Source of the DNA: Helichrysum umbraculigerum
Taxonomy: Eukaryota; Streptophyta; Magnoliopsida; Asterales; Asteraceae
Reading direction: 5' to 3'
Assembly: GCA_949592205.1 (NCBI GenBank)
Contig: CATIUR010000005.1
Span: 88,156,777-88,220,776 of the forward strand
DNA length: 64,000 nt
Shown here: in pieces, positions 45,441 to 57,240 of the stretch
How positions within the stretch are numbered: the first letter of the stretch is position 1
Layout of the letters: the number at the start of each line of letters is the position of its first letter
Notes under the pieces: model-generated
The model's input: the letters and a program-made list of their open reading frames with translations, nothing else
Database searches by the model: none
What the model was told of the DNA's origin: nothing
Program-made: the position numbers and the translations under genes

Positions 45441-47251
45441 AAAACTTGATGGCACCCGAAAGCGTCGGTGTCGTTGGTGGTAACTATTCGGGCGCCAACA
45501 GGGGTTTTAAAATTTATATATAGCGGGGCTTAAATTATATGTACTACCTACTCTGGTTAGTAAGCGGTAAGTATAACCTAAGATCGTTCTATGAATCGAA
45601 ACGTGTGGGGTGATTAAAGCTGGTGCTTTCGGTAGGGAAATATTTAGGATGGAACAAAGTAGGTAGGTTTGGGGGTTTAAATAATTAAAGTGCAGGAAAG
45701 TAAATTGCAGGAAATTAAAGTACAGGAAAGCAGATAAAGATAAATATGTGATTGCTGAGACTTTGATAATTAATGTTTCGGGATGACAGACTAAATAGGG
45801 ACAATACTTAATATAATAAATAAACTATTAGGTGTAAACTCTAGAACCCTACCAACTAATTTTTCCATTGGCATGTCACTAGGAACTAGGTTATCGTGAT
45901 TCTGATCGAAGCAATACGCAAACTTCCAATACTTATCTAGTTGAAAGATAAACAACCTATCTTGGTTTTATACCGAGGTGCATGAATCAGCAGCGTATTG
46001 TCTCATAGGTCCGACCGTTCTTAACCCCTAAGATATTTTACTACTCTATTCGCATGCAGATTAATAACTTTGTATGTTTAGACCGCCGATTTCGTAAGAC
46101 TTAGTGTTTTAAGGATTCTAGGGCGCTAGGACTTTACTCTTATTCCTAAGCCTTGTTGTTATTTATTAAAGCTCAGGTTACTTCGTCTTATGACTTAAGT
46201 CTCTCATTTTCAAACAGTTATACATCCCTGGATTATTCGCAGATTATTAAAACGTGTTTCTTATGCAGACCATACCTTTCAGTAATAGACAGTGTACTTT
46301 ACATGGTAGTTCCACAGCTTCTTACATCCAACATGCGGTCAAGAGTAATTGACAGTGAAAGTGACACTCTAAACTAATTAAATTTAAAGCAGTGCAAAAA
46401 TGTAAACCTAATATATACAACGAGTGGTTTCACTATGTCTTACTTATTGCATGTCATGGGCACAGATAACTTCTTACCATAATTAAGGTTGATCAGGTCC
46501 TAATTACTAGGTTGCAGTCACGTGGATAACCAGAAAGGGTACTCCATAGATTAAACTTAAGTTCATAAAGTCCTAACAGTACAAGGGTTACTAATTCCTA
46601 TTTTATCTGAACGTGTTTTACGAACATTACTTTACAGTGCGTTGACTTTCGTAGGATATACCAGTTAGTTGTGAAGTTGTATTATCCTTTCGGAGTTCCA
46701 ACTGTCAAACCAGAGCTGATTCCAGTGATATAACTACCTTCGGTCGTTTATCGACTTCCATACATTTGTACTCCGCTTAAAAGCGTTTCCAGTACTATAT
46801 CGAGTAAACGGTCGAATAGGGGCCGTCATATCACTTTACGATTGTCGTACACTAATTATATAATGTCATCCCTTCTTATGATTATCTACGTCATCAACAA
46901 TCACAATAATAAACTACTCGCAGTTCATGGCAACAAGTAAATCACATACCAAGTAATAATGCATATTGAAATAAGAAATAAGACAAGTATGATAAAGGTT
47001 TAGATATCACCCGGAAATAAATGCGTAGCAGCGTATTATTATGATTGACAACTCTTTCGCGCGTACAAAGAATAATCTTCAATCCCGATCGTTTATTCTA
47101 GCTCCTAGATTAATCCGTAGAGTAATTATACTAACCCTAGAGTGGGAATGATAACAAAATACAAAGAGAATTCTAGAATGAGAAAGTGGAATTACTAGTT
47201 ACATGAGTTTTGTAATTCCAAGAGTGTGTGTTTCAAATGAACCTTGATGCT

Positions 47252-47260
47252 CTATTTATA
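47252..47260 (-). promoter_or_regulatory. TATA box of LTR C
   Basis: TATAAATAG on the minus strand, at the same relative place as in LTR B and the solo LTR. Confidence 0.6.
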
Positions 47261-47274
47261 CTTGAAATCCGGTG

Positions 47275-47425
47275 CACGTTAGCCATCCAAGGTGCAAGTT
47301 AGCATGCATTTGGGGGGTGGTCCTTTCCCGGAAAGTGGTAGCATATGTACCCTAAAGGCGCGGAAAGTGGTAACACGTGTACCATAAAGTTGCGGAAAGT
47401 GGTAGCACATGTACCAAGCAAGTAC
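47275..47425 (-). repeat. Promoter-proximal GGAAAGTGGTA array in LTR C
   Basis: Three units of about 30-34 bp with GCGGAAAGTGGTAGCACATG and GTACC, preceded by two shorter GTGCA(C/A)GTTAGC units. It starts a few tens of bases upstream of the TATA box. A GC-rich tract with CCGGCGG repeats follows (47455-47540). Confidence 0.8.
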
Positions 47426-48041
47426 AAGCAAGGACGGAAAAAGGAGGAGGAGACAGGCGGCGACCAGCCGGCGGTGCCTGGCTGGTGGCCAGCGGCGGCT
47501 GGCTTCCAGCCGGCGGCCTGCCGGCGGTCGGCCGTCCCGGTTGCTGCCCGTTTGCTCGTTTCTCGTTTCATGCGTATCTTCTTCGTTATACGTCCGTTTT
47601 CGTCGATTCTTTTTTGCGTTGGATTCGTTTTTCAAAAATGAAGATTTTGATATAAAGAAATCCCTGGGATATTTTTCTGATCTTTAGATGTCTTGTACGA
47701 ATCATTTGAATCTTTCGACGTATGTAGAATCTTCATTCTTCATCCGTTTTTGTTGATTCTTCTTCTGTTAGATTCGTATTTTGAAAACGAAGACTTTGGA
47801 TAAGATGAATCTTAGTGAGGGGTACTTTGTCTCTAAATCTTGTTTCGGATGCCTTGAATCTTCAACTGTGCGTGGAATCTTCGTCTTTCACCCATTTTAA
47901 GTGATTTTTCTCGTGCTTTCGTGTTTTCACCTTCTTGGCATAATATCACTAATTTAAGTGAAAATTGAGCTTGTATGCCAAGTATTGGTCTTAAATGAGA
48001 GATATATCGGAAGTAAAAACATGACTTTTTACGCGATATCA

Positions 48042-49089
48042 TTCCTCTTATTTGGATTTCAAAAATTCTAGGATTTTTGTTTCAAAATCTCCATTTTTCT
48101 ATTTTGGTTGGCTGTGATTCATGGTAGTAGCACTGATACATATTATTCATAAAGATAATTATTTCTTTTTTATTGATATGATTTGGATGATTCATCCTTA
48201 CGGTGGTTTTAAATGCTCATGGCGGTGTTAATATGGCTGTGATGATAAAAGAATAATAATATACGAAGGTTTATAATGCTATATTAACAAACAGAAATAA
48301 TTATTATACAAATATTATAAACGCCGTCATGTCGTCATCAACTTCTACTGTAATATAGTTATAGAAATCATAAAGTTATAATATCAAAAAGTTTGTAAAA
48401 GATTTTGTAAGGTTAAAAGGTTTTTACAAATATCACAAATTTAATTATTTAGATTTTATTTTCATCAAGAAATTTCTGCGAATCAAACGCACTCTTCATT
48501 CATTGTGCTTGAAGACTCAAGAACACAAAATAGTAGCTAGAATTTATATTTGTGAAGATGAAGGGGATCAGTTTGTGAAGGAAGAAAGAGAAAAGAAAAA
48601 AGAAAAATTTAAGATAGAAAAAGGAATTAAAAAATTGTAGGAAAAATAATAAAGGGTATTTGGGTCATTTTAGATCCAAAAGGATGATAATTGATCAAAA
48701 ATAGCAAACATAAGGATGTCCTATGCTATTTAATTCTTTCAGGGATGATTCGTGCATTTTTGATAAAACACAGGAATGATCCATGCAATTAGCTCTAAAA
48801 TAAATTAACATTTTTGTTGGTGTATTACCAGAGTTTGCTCTTGCAATTAAACTACATTTAATCTAACCACTTTCCAGTTGCAACATATATATCTATAGAA
48901 AAGAAGATTATATATTGGCCAATAAAGAAGATTATATATTGGCCAGGAAAGAAGTTGCAACATATATGCCTAATCGGATTTAATTGATCTTACATCTCGG
49001 CCAATAAAGTATTTATTGGCGGAGTGGAGTCTTAATTCCAATTATATTGTATCTATTCGGGCTCTCTCTTTGATTTTCAAAGAAAAGCC
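48042..49089. other. Intergenic stretch
   Basis: AT-rich DNA without a convincing exon. ATATATTGGCCAATAAAGAAG-like and GTTGCAACATATAT repeats occur near 48875-49020, just before the LINE remnant. Confidence 0.4.
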
Positions 49090-50177
49090 TCTTTCTAGTT
49101 TCAATGTGATGGATCGTAAAGTTTGTTGGAATAAATTGGTCCCGCGAAAAATAAATGTTTTTGCCTGGCGTGCATTACATGATAGAATCCTGCATGCATC
49201 TTTCAAATTTCATAAAGCGTGGTTTAAACATTTTTATTCTTGCTTGCCCGACCTATTTGTGATTCGAACATAGAAACTATTGATCATGTCCTTATTCATT
49301 GTCAAGTAGTTGAATTAATTCAGTGTTTGGATATATGGTGGGATTTAAAACCTCTAGGTATAAATGGCAAAATGAATGGGTCGGGTTGGGTCGGATCACG
49401 GGTCTAGATGGGTTTGGATCTAAATGGGTCCGGTTCTAAATGGGTCATTTAGAAGGATGGATCTAAACGGGTCCGGTTCAAATGGGTCTCGAGTCAGTTC
49501 GACCCATCGGGTCTTCACCAAACTTTTTTTTATTTGAGTGAAAAATGAAAAAAATGATATGAGGTGAAAAAAAAAAATGTACCCGCTAGACCCGTTGATT
49601 AATTGTTACACAATTAGAGGTTATATTGAAAAACCCATTTAGACCCATCCAAAAAAATGGGGAGGAAACCTAACAAACTCATCTCCTCCTAAATATTAAC
49701 CAAATTGACCCCTAATTAACCAATGGGTCTAAAATTGGCACCTCTACCTCCAGCCAATGGATTTCTAGTTTCGGATATCATACGGTTCTCTTATCACAAC
49801 AACATATAGTTCGACGTCTAAAGTGTTTCATGGAACATATTTGGTTGCAACGGAATTGGAGGAATAAGATATATCATGCAAATTTTGATGATAAAGGGAG
49901 CTTGAAACGTGAAGATGTCTATCCTAAATTTCAATGTTTGTCGCTTCTTTAGATCTCAAATCGTTGCAAAGCGATGAAAGCTGATTGGAGCTGTTGAATC
50001 TCTTCTCCTTGGTTAATCATGAGTGTTTCTTAGTCACTAGTTTTTTAGATTCGAACTTGGTCGTTTCTCTTGGTGTTTTGAAATTTTTATTGTGCTGTTT
50101 GGGTTGAGTTGGCCATCTCTTTTCTTGTAATTTTGTTACTTTTAAAATTCTTATTCGCCTCTAGAAAAAAAAAAAAT
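49090..50177 (+). pseudogene. LINE non-LTR retrotransposon, 3' end, dead
   Basis: The plus strand encodes the zinc-binding segment downstream of LINE reverse transcriptase: CWNKLVPRKINVFAWRALHD at about 49126-49185, then after a frameshift CDSNIETIDHVLIHCQ. After a MITE, the C-terminal end resumes (EHIWLQRNWRNKIYHANFDD; ISNRCKAMKADW) with a stop in frame, and an A-run ends the element at 50167-50177. The reverse transcriptase core is missing, as in a 5'-truncated insertion. Confidence 0.8.
49357..49746. mobile_element. hAT-like MITE inside the LINE remnant
   Basis: About 390 bp with ends GGCAAAATGAATGGGTC and the inverse GCCAATTTTAGACCC, filled with GGGTCGGGTTGGGTCGG-type runs. It is the reverse-oriented relative of the element at 6585-6960 and separates two parts of the LINE reading frame. 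CCTCTA on both sides may be part of a target duplication. Confidence 0.65.
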
Positions 50178-50887
50178 GCAACAACAGGTATGTACCAAAA
50201 CTTACGGTAAAAGTAATGAGGGGTAGAATATATTAGTAAATAATACTCGTAAATTTTAAAAACTGACGATGAAAACTACATTTGAACAAACTAAATTAGC
50301 AGAGAAGATAACACATTAATTAAATTATATATTACTGTGGTTCAATTTTTACCTTTTGTTGTAGATCCATTTTACAGATATCTTCTCCTTAAAAACCTTT
50401 GCTTCAAGTTTTTTTTATACTTTAGGTGAACTTCTGCTCGGGATCACGTACTATTAAAATGATTATGAACAAACCTTTTTTTTACTATTCATAGTTATAT
50501 TACATGTAGACATAACGAAAATAACAAGAACAAACTTCAAATTTAAAATCATGACCATTTTGTACACATACCTAACACTAAGAGTCAACTTTTAAAGATA
50601 ACAACATCATCCTTTTTTTACACGACAATAAATCAACTTGTACATACAAATAATAGGCTCGATGATCCCGATCAGCATCGTTTTAAGGCGTCTAGGCCGG
50701 TTTAGACTGGGATTAAACCAACTTAAAGAATGGTTAAGTTAATTAAGAATAACATATGCGTTTGATTGCATATCAAAAATCAAATACATGTATTAATTAT
50801 GAGATGGATAGTATATCATACAACCAACTTTTCAAATTTAATATATTTTTTTACATTTAATTATAATATATATCATTAAACCTAGTT
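50178..50887. other. Intergenic stretch, 3' of the DUF688-like gene
   Basis: AT-rich DNA with no recognisable gene. The part next to 50888 is the presumed 3' UTR of the gene to the right. Confidence 0.4.
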
Positions 50888-51406
50888 CTAACCTTGATGC
50901 TTAACCACCTCAACTCTTTTTCTATCTGAGTTTGATAAAGGAATATGAGCAACCCTTACAATACTATCATCCCTCACAGAACAAGAATACTTACAAGATC
51001 CAACAAAAGAGTTCTTTCTAGTCATGGTACCTTTTTTATTGCTTTTGGTACACTCTTTATAAGCCATGAGAAAAGGGTCATTATCTTTATAACTTCTTCT
51101 TGAACTACTTCTCATAGGAGTTGGAAAACCACATGGAGGAAGAGGAAGTCCTATATCATGTGAAATCGTCTTATTCGCGTTCTCACATGGTGGCGGTGGT
51201 AGTGAGACCTTGATCCTTCCTTCTTTGGTTGACGAGTTGTCGTGAACCACCACCTTCCACCCTTCTATAGTGGAAGACTTTTCATGAACCGCCTCCCTCC
51301 ACTCTTCTCCGACTTGGTTTTCTTGGCCATCTTTTCGGACCCCGGGTCTATTTTCCCATGAGAAAGGGATATTTCCTTGAGAGTGATCAATATTGGTGGT
51401 GTACAT
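50888..51406 (-). CDS. DUF688-like small protein, single exon
   Basis: An intact 172-aa ORF starts MYTTNIDHSQGNIPFSWENR. The hallmark is IPFSWENRPGV near the N-terminus, followed by a low-complexity region, two proline blocks (SLPPPPCE, about residues 69-76; GLPLPPCGFP, 86-95), then SSSRRSYKDNDPFLMAYKEC and a basic serine-rich tail. This layout is that of the plant DUF688 family of small proteins of unknown function. A near-direct repeat (HEKSSTIEGWKVVVHDNSST) lies at about 41-60. There is no signal peptide or membrane segment. A TATA-like CTATAAAAAGG on the minus strand at about 51636-51646 would give a 5' UTR near 200 nt. It is unbroken, single-copy in the window and not inside a transposon. 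Confidence 0.75.
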   Translation of the reverse strand: MYTTNIDHSQGNIPFSWENRPGVRKDGQENQVGEEWREAVHEKSSTIEGWKVVVHDNSSTKEGRIKVSLPPPPCENANKTISHDIGLPLPPCGFPTPMRSSSRRSYKDNDPFLMAYKECTKSNKKGTMTRKNSFVGSCKYSCSVRDDSIVRVAHIPLSNSDRKRVEVVKHQG

Positions 51407-52883
51407 GTTTTTATCAAGAAATTGTGTTTATGATGTGCTAGTTGTAAATTGAGAAATTAATATGAAATTGCACAAGATATAGAGAATATTGGAGTGGAGG
51501 TTAAGTTGTGGTTTACGTCTATAAAGTATGCAAAGAAGTTAAGAAACTAACAAACAAGCTTGACTTAGTACACGGGCTTGTTTCTTTTGAAGAAAATAAT
51601 AAGGGGACATCATAAAGTATTGTAATTGTTTCCTTTTTATAGGAGGGCATACAAAAACACGTTCATGCCTATTTACTTTATTATAACCTTGATGACATGA
51701 TAGTATCTTTGATTATGATATGATGATGAAAATACCTTGTAATATTTGTAAATTTTTAAGTAATAAAACTTAGATTTATGAAATACTCTGTATGTCCTTT
51801 TATCTTTCAAATAAAAGAATATTGTAACCGATTGTATGGCGGTCCCATCAACCAGTTTCACGGTCAAAATGAGGGAGGTAAATTGCGTAATTCACGGTCA
51901 AAGGAACACAGGGACAGAGATTGAACCCATGACCTCCACCTTTCCTTTTATACCGTATATATGTTTTTTGAACCTTTTTAGATAAAACATATTCACGGTG
52001 ATTAGGGTTAAAACGGTTATCGAGATACCTCAATCAGACTCTATACGTCTGTGTAAAACAAAATGAAACCTCATTCTACACGATTAACATAAACAAAGAA
52101 ACTACATCATTTTATCCGTTTCTTTTTTCTTGTAGAATTTGTTCTATTTAATATATAATATTTATTTTAGAAAGGCAAACCTACAATTTAATACATATAA
52201 TATATAAACTATCACAAATATATACACTCAATGTCTCAAGTAAGATTTAAACTGACACCTTTGTGGTTGATAGACTCCTCTAATATCGCTGGGTCAACGA
52301 CATTTTGCTTTACCCTCTATAAAACAACGTATTTTCTATATCTCATAATGCTACAATGGGAATATTAATCATATATTCTCATTTTAGCATTGGAAATTCA
52401 AATCTTATTTATTCTTGTCCAATTCACAACTAGTTGTGTGACTTATGTTTTCTTTTTCCTTTTTTTTCTATGAGATTTTTGATTTTATTCCTACGTTTTT
52501 TTTATGCCAGGCAAAAAAAACTTCCACGTACACTATCCCGTAACTTTTACCCAATTTATATCAAAAATATGATGCAAAGAGAATGACTAATTTTTCAACC
52601 TCCAACTCTTCAAATAGTAATCACTTTATCCGATCTCTCAATGTTACGAATTGGGGAAATTTGAAAAAAGATACATGGTTTGGAAGTATAATATGAACGT
52701 GAAATATAAAAAAAGTATGTTGTATAAATATATAGGAATAAAACTGAGGAGTTATGTTCTATAACCCAAAATCATAAATTATAGAACTAGATATCCTAGG
52801 AGACAAAATATAATCTTCTTTGTTCGACCTTCAACAACGTCGGTACATAAATAAATATAAATATAAATTTAAATATAAACATA
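51407..52883. other. Intergenic stretch upstream of the DUF688-like gene
   Basis: Holds the presumed promoter of the DUF688-like gene. At 51840-51960 a tRNA-like block on the minus strand (GAGGTCATGGGTTCAATCTC) looks like a SINE remnant. No gene is seen. Confidence 0.4.
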
Positions 52884-53296
52884 GGGCAAGGTTCAAGTAA
52901 GAACACTTATTATGGTGGGAACGGTAGGAACGCACATTTTTACTTTTAACTTTAAGATTAAATAATGTTTTTGATGAAAAATTTATATTAAAATTCTTAG
53001 AATTGTATGCTCTTTACTATGAATTTTTTTTTTTTTTTTTTTAAATGTGATACACATCATAATTTTTTTTTTGTGTATCACAGTATCACACATAAAAGGT
53101 TGTGATACACAACTTTAATTTGTGTATCATATATATTTTTTATTTTTTTAGTTAATCTAATATTAAAGAGGATAAAATTTTAATAATTTTGGCATAACTT
53201 TTTTTGCAAAACGTGTACATATGTTGAATTTAAAAGTGAAAAAACCTCGTTTCTACGGTTCCTACGATAATAAGTGATCCTACCATAACCCTCCCC
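52884..53296. mobile_element. MITE, Mutator-type (9-10-bp TSD)
   Basis: Ends pair imperfectly over about 70 bp: GGGCAAGGTT…CACTTATTAT…GTAGGAACG on the left and the inverse of GGGGAGGGTT…CACTTATTAT…GTAGAAACG on the right. It is flanked by TATAAACATA on both sides (52874-52883, 53297-53306), although the left flank is itself repetitive. The middle has GTGATACACA repeats. Confidence 0.75.
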
Positions 53297-53659
53297 TATA
53301 AACATAAACATAAACATATATATATGTATCTCATTCTCATAGCACGTATATATTCGCTTTAATTGACTAATCAATCATTCAATTGAATTTTCTTTAATTA
53401 TCTTTTTGTCTTTTTAAGATAATGAAAATAAAATAAATGTAAATAATAGCATATAATAACAAAATAATAGTTTGTATTACATGGTTTGTCATGTTTGGTG
53501 CCAATTATGCATTAATCGAATCAATATAGAATTGGCTCCGTCTCTAAATTAAAAAAATTGAAGTGTGGCGTAATTGTATTTACATAACAACCCACGTGTA
53601 ATTTATGAATTGAAAAAGGGTCGTTATCGCAAATAATAATACTAAATTACTTACTCTAA

Positions 53660-54043
53660 GAGCATCTCCAATTGGTTAGAGTTTAATAACTGCCAAATCA
53701 TCGTTTCGTGAAAGCTCTACAATGCAAAGTTTTAGAAAATTTAGTAAACTCACAACAATCGTACTATTTTAGTTATATATATTATTATATTATTTAATCG
53801 AAAACAAATTCTAAAATCTAATATATAGTATTGTGAAGGACCCCACCATTTCATAGATATATGGAGCTCATTTACCAAAATTAGGTGGAGGACCCACAAT
53901 TCTACGCATTAAGACGCGTATGTTGAGACAACAACGATGCTTTCAACGTTTCAATACATTGCAGCCTACAATGATATTAAACTGATTAGGTGTCATTTTT
54001 TGCTTTTCATTCAACTCTCCACGTCAGAGCATTGTAGTTGCTC
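53660..54043. mobile_element. Tourist-like MITE (TAA TSD)
   Basis: Ends GAGCATCTCCAAT and the inverse GAGCAACTACAAT, flanked by TAA on both sides (53657-53659, 54044-54046), as in PIF/Harbinger-type MITEs. Confidence 0.75.
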
Positions 54044-54464
54044 TAATGGGAAGACTTTTATTCTTTAACTTATTTTAAGTAAGATGTATCTATTCATTGA
54101 TTCATGCGTGCGGATTTTGTTACACATCGGACACATCTTATAACCAACGGTGATACGTATCATATCACTAGTCAATTAAGTCGAATAATTGTAAAATTTG
54201 TTGAAACTGATTGGGTTTCTCTTAGTGTTAATAAAGTATTAAGTAGAGTGACCTTTAAAATTTTTGTGATATTGATGACTGGATTTTCTTAATCCGTCAG
54301 TGCTTTTTTAGTACTTTATTTACCCGTATTATATACTCTCAAGATCCATAATACTCAAACTTTATTTTAAAGGGCTAATTGTAAGAGAATACTTATTTTT
54401 ATTTTGAAAAATTCATAATATCTATGGAATATTTATTGGAAAATGATTGAGATATCTAATTAGG

Positions 54465-54596
54465 GAGACCTAACGTAAGCCTAAAAATAGGAGAGAGACA
54501 TATGTCATATTCAACCAATAATATTAGTTGAGAGAAACTGTGTTAACCAATAAAAAGAGTAAGCCTATTTTTAGGTCCACTTAAGTAGGTCTATAT
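54465..54596. mobile_element. Small inverted-repeat element
   Basis: AGACCTAACGTAAGCCTAAA at the left pairs with the inverse of CCTATTTTTAGGTCCACTTA…GTAGGTCTA at the right, over about 27 bp with small gaps. The TSD was not fixed. Confidence 0.5.
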
Positions 54597-55129
54597 ATCA
54601 TTACTCTTATTGATTGAATGCGTGTTTGCATCACATGCATGCCCAAAATTATGGTGATGTAATTTGATTGATGTGTGAATAAAATAAACATTGTTGGTAA
54701 TGATATGAAAATCATCAACCAAAATAAAAAACAACAAAAATAAAAGCAAATCAGCTTTTAGCCGTTGCTGGTTTTCTAAGAGACCTGAACGAAAAGTTCA
54801 AATGCTTGTAAGCGTTGTATGGTTTGAAGACAACAAAATAGCATGTTTTAAAAAATTAGAATCATAATTGCTTTCTTTCGATTAATAATTAGTGGATGTC
54901 TTGTGGAATTTATAATTTTGGTTTCCCATCTACAAAGCATAATTTGCTATCGGTTAGTAGAAGCATATTAAAACATTTCATTTGATTAATAATAATACAA
55001 TAGTTAACATAACATGGTTTAAAAACGGAACGAAATTTAAGGTGTTTTTTTCCCCCTTCTATTTTTAGACTAACATACTTGTTTATATCTCATGTCCTCA
55101 TTGTACTTTTAACTTGTGTTACTTTATTT

Positions 55130-55392
55130 GGGCCACCTACTGGAGCCGCTTCATATTTCTATGGAGCACGACCGAACCCCCACAAAGTCCAACATCGCAG
55201 GACAAATCACCTCCAACACATGTACCACAATGTCCGAGCCGAAACTCGTGCAGATTTAAGCCTTAACGTTGTGAGACGTGTGTTTCATTGGTGGTAGGTA
55301 CCTTTATGATAAATAATACCCATGGCAGGTTTCGAACCCATGACCTCAAGGAAGTTATGGGCAGCTCTTACCACTAGGCTATTTAGTCATTG
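55130..55392 (-). mobile_element. tRNA-derived SINE
   Basis: On the minus strand an A box (TAGCCTAGTGGTAAGAGC, about 55365-55385) and a B box (GGTTCGAAACC, about 55327-55340) are spaced as in a RNA polymerase III promoter, followed by a tRNA-unrelated body. The distal part of the body (GGCCACCTACTGGAGCCGCT on the plus strand) recurs in diverged form at 62463-62495. It is not a functional tRNA gene because no cloverleaf closes. Confidence 0.75.
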
Positions 55393-56451
55393 GTAACATG
55401 TGATAGACCAAATTTTAATGCGTTATACTTTGAAACAATAACCCTTACTTATCATACAAAAGCATTACCACATATCGAAAGTTAAAAGTTGTTCTACACC
55501 AAACAAAGTATTCCATCCGTAGCAGAAGATAGAAAGACGGCTAGTTAATGTGCGACAAACAGAAATCTAATTCAGTTCGGTACAAACAAGTATAGTTAGA
55601 TAAACATATTTGTGGTTGAAATTCAAGAATGACAACAATCATTAAGACAAAACACATCAGTCTAAAACCGAATTTTTGGAATTCATGTACCAAACGTAAG
55701 ACGATAAAGGTCATATTAATCGAACAGCTGACGATAGGCAACGATGATGGCTATTATTGATGTCTCGTATATGAAATATAAAAAATAAAAATGTGACGTA
55801 ATGGGTTTTTATAGAGTTATAAAAGCTTTATAAGAATTTGTTTGCAAAATGAGGTGAACCAATTTTTTATAGGGCTTAGTCCCTCGAAATGCAACCAACT
55901 TTGCTCAAAATTCTATTGTATGGGACTAACTTACGAGGAGGCATAAGAATGCAACCAACCTTCTAAAGTGGGGTTTTTGATGTAGTTTTTAACCTTGGTA
56001 GCCGGTAACCGGTTACAGATTGTGTTTTTTGTATGTTAGATCACACGTGGCAGTACACGGTGGCTATATATTTCCACGTATTATCTATTTTCTTTTAAAG
56101 TGAAAAAGATGTGTCTTATTAAATTATTTTCAAATCCATGCATCTCAGTTACATTAAACATACTCAGACCAAAGTTTCTTACACTCACCTACCCTGTTTC
56201 AATATTCAAGAACATAAAAAATTATGGTTGATCTTTCGTCGTTTTTCTTATATGAAGTTGCTAAAAGGTATGCATAACTTGTTTTTCGCATTTTGATGTG
56301 TTGAAAAACTGATTTATGTTCTAAAATTAGGGTTTATAAGCAAAATAAAAAAAAAAAGTTAAGAATTATGGAAATTTTTGTGAATGCTTTTAACACTTAT
56401 TTTATGTTCAGATTTGTAATTATTTATGTTTTGGTGTGTTTATTTACAGAA

Positions 56452-56673
56452 ATGGAGGGTGAATTTCGAGGGTTTCCGATCACAGTTCATTATGAAGGGG
56501 CTTTTTTCTTTCAACCTTTGAGGTATGTAGAGGACCATGAAATCTCACTATTAGTTAAAAGATGCACGTTTGATGAGTTTGTTGAGTTAATCATGCAACA
56601 AACCGGGTCACCATTTTCAAATGTGTATTACTTGTTACCAGATAGTGGGTTTGAAAACTTGATGATCATATAA
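56452..56673 (+). pseudogene. MULE-type N-terminal domain, truncated
   Basis: 73 codons from MEGEFRGFPITVHYEGAFFF. The pattern (F.I.VHY.G.F, Y..., D.DEF..L....) is that of the N-terminal domain of plant MULE transposase proteins. A TAA at 56671 breaks the frame; the same frame continues with NNDDLDIFF, resembling the family's ND.DL..F motif, before a second stop. The ATG lies just after a splice acceptor-like TTATTTACAG. No transposase DDE core follows. Confidence 0.6.
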
Positions 56674-56841
56674 AATAATGATGATTTAGACATATTTTTT
56701 TGACACCCATTAAGCAAACAAAGAAAGGTCATATTATAACTTACCATATTTAGATTCATTTAATCTGTTTAGTAATATTATATCTTATCTTTTAGGATGA
56801 TTTTCATTTTCAGTTAATGCAAGGCAGTGTGATAAACCACC

Positions 56842-57240
56842 TAAACGTGGGGTTTGTATTGGGAAACCAACTTCATCTAAGAAAACAAAAACATGTAAGT
56901 TATTAGTAGTTGAGAATAAGTTAGTTAAGTGTCATTACTTATTATTATTTGTTTATGTAGACATCTATGTAGACATGGACTCTTATTATTACAAAAACAT
57001 CCATGTAGACATGGACTCTACTTATTATTATTTGTTTTTTGTAACATGTTGTGGTTATGTTTGTGACAATGTAGTGTCAGAGATAGGTAAACGTGGGGTT
57101 TGTATTGGGAAACCAACTTCAACAAAGAAAACAAAAACATGTAAGTTATTAGTAGTTGAGAATAAGTTAGTTAACTGTCATTACTTATTATTATTTGTTT
57201 ATTGTAACATGTTATTGTTATGTTTGTGGCAATGTAGTGT
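56842..57240 (+). repeat. Tandem duplication of an exon and its intron in the MULE
   Basis: A block with AAACGTGGGGTTTGTATTGG, an exon end (AAAACAT|GTAAGTT) and intron sequence occurs at 56842-56957 and again at 57088-57203 (246-bp offset). A shorter repeat with GTAGACATGGACTC sits between. Both copies keep the GT donor. Confidence 0.85.

Larger units (their letters stand above)
45447..48041 (-). repeat. 5' LTR of element C
   Basis: 2,595 bp from TGATGGCACCCG to …ACATGACTTTTTACGCGATATCA. The last block is shared with LTR B and the solo LTR; the rest is only loosely similar. A TATA box is at 47252-47260 and a repeat array at 47275-47425. GC-rich overlapping ORFs at 47279-47690 on both strands lie in this LTR and are not supported as genes. 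Confidence 0.88.

Noticed and set aside
47279..47690. Cluster of overlapping GC-rich ORFs on both strands
   Set aside because: They fall in the LTR C repeat array and CCGGCGG tract; lack of stops reflects GC content.
55320..55390. tRNA gene
   Set aside because: A and B boxes are present but the arms do not form a cloverleaf; it is the head of a SINE.
57195..57237. Start of the MULE C-terminal ORF at the ATG at 57195
   Set aside because: This part lies in an intron: a CAATGTAG acceptor at 57237 and the upstream duplicate show the exon begins at 57238.
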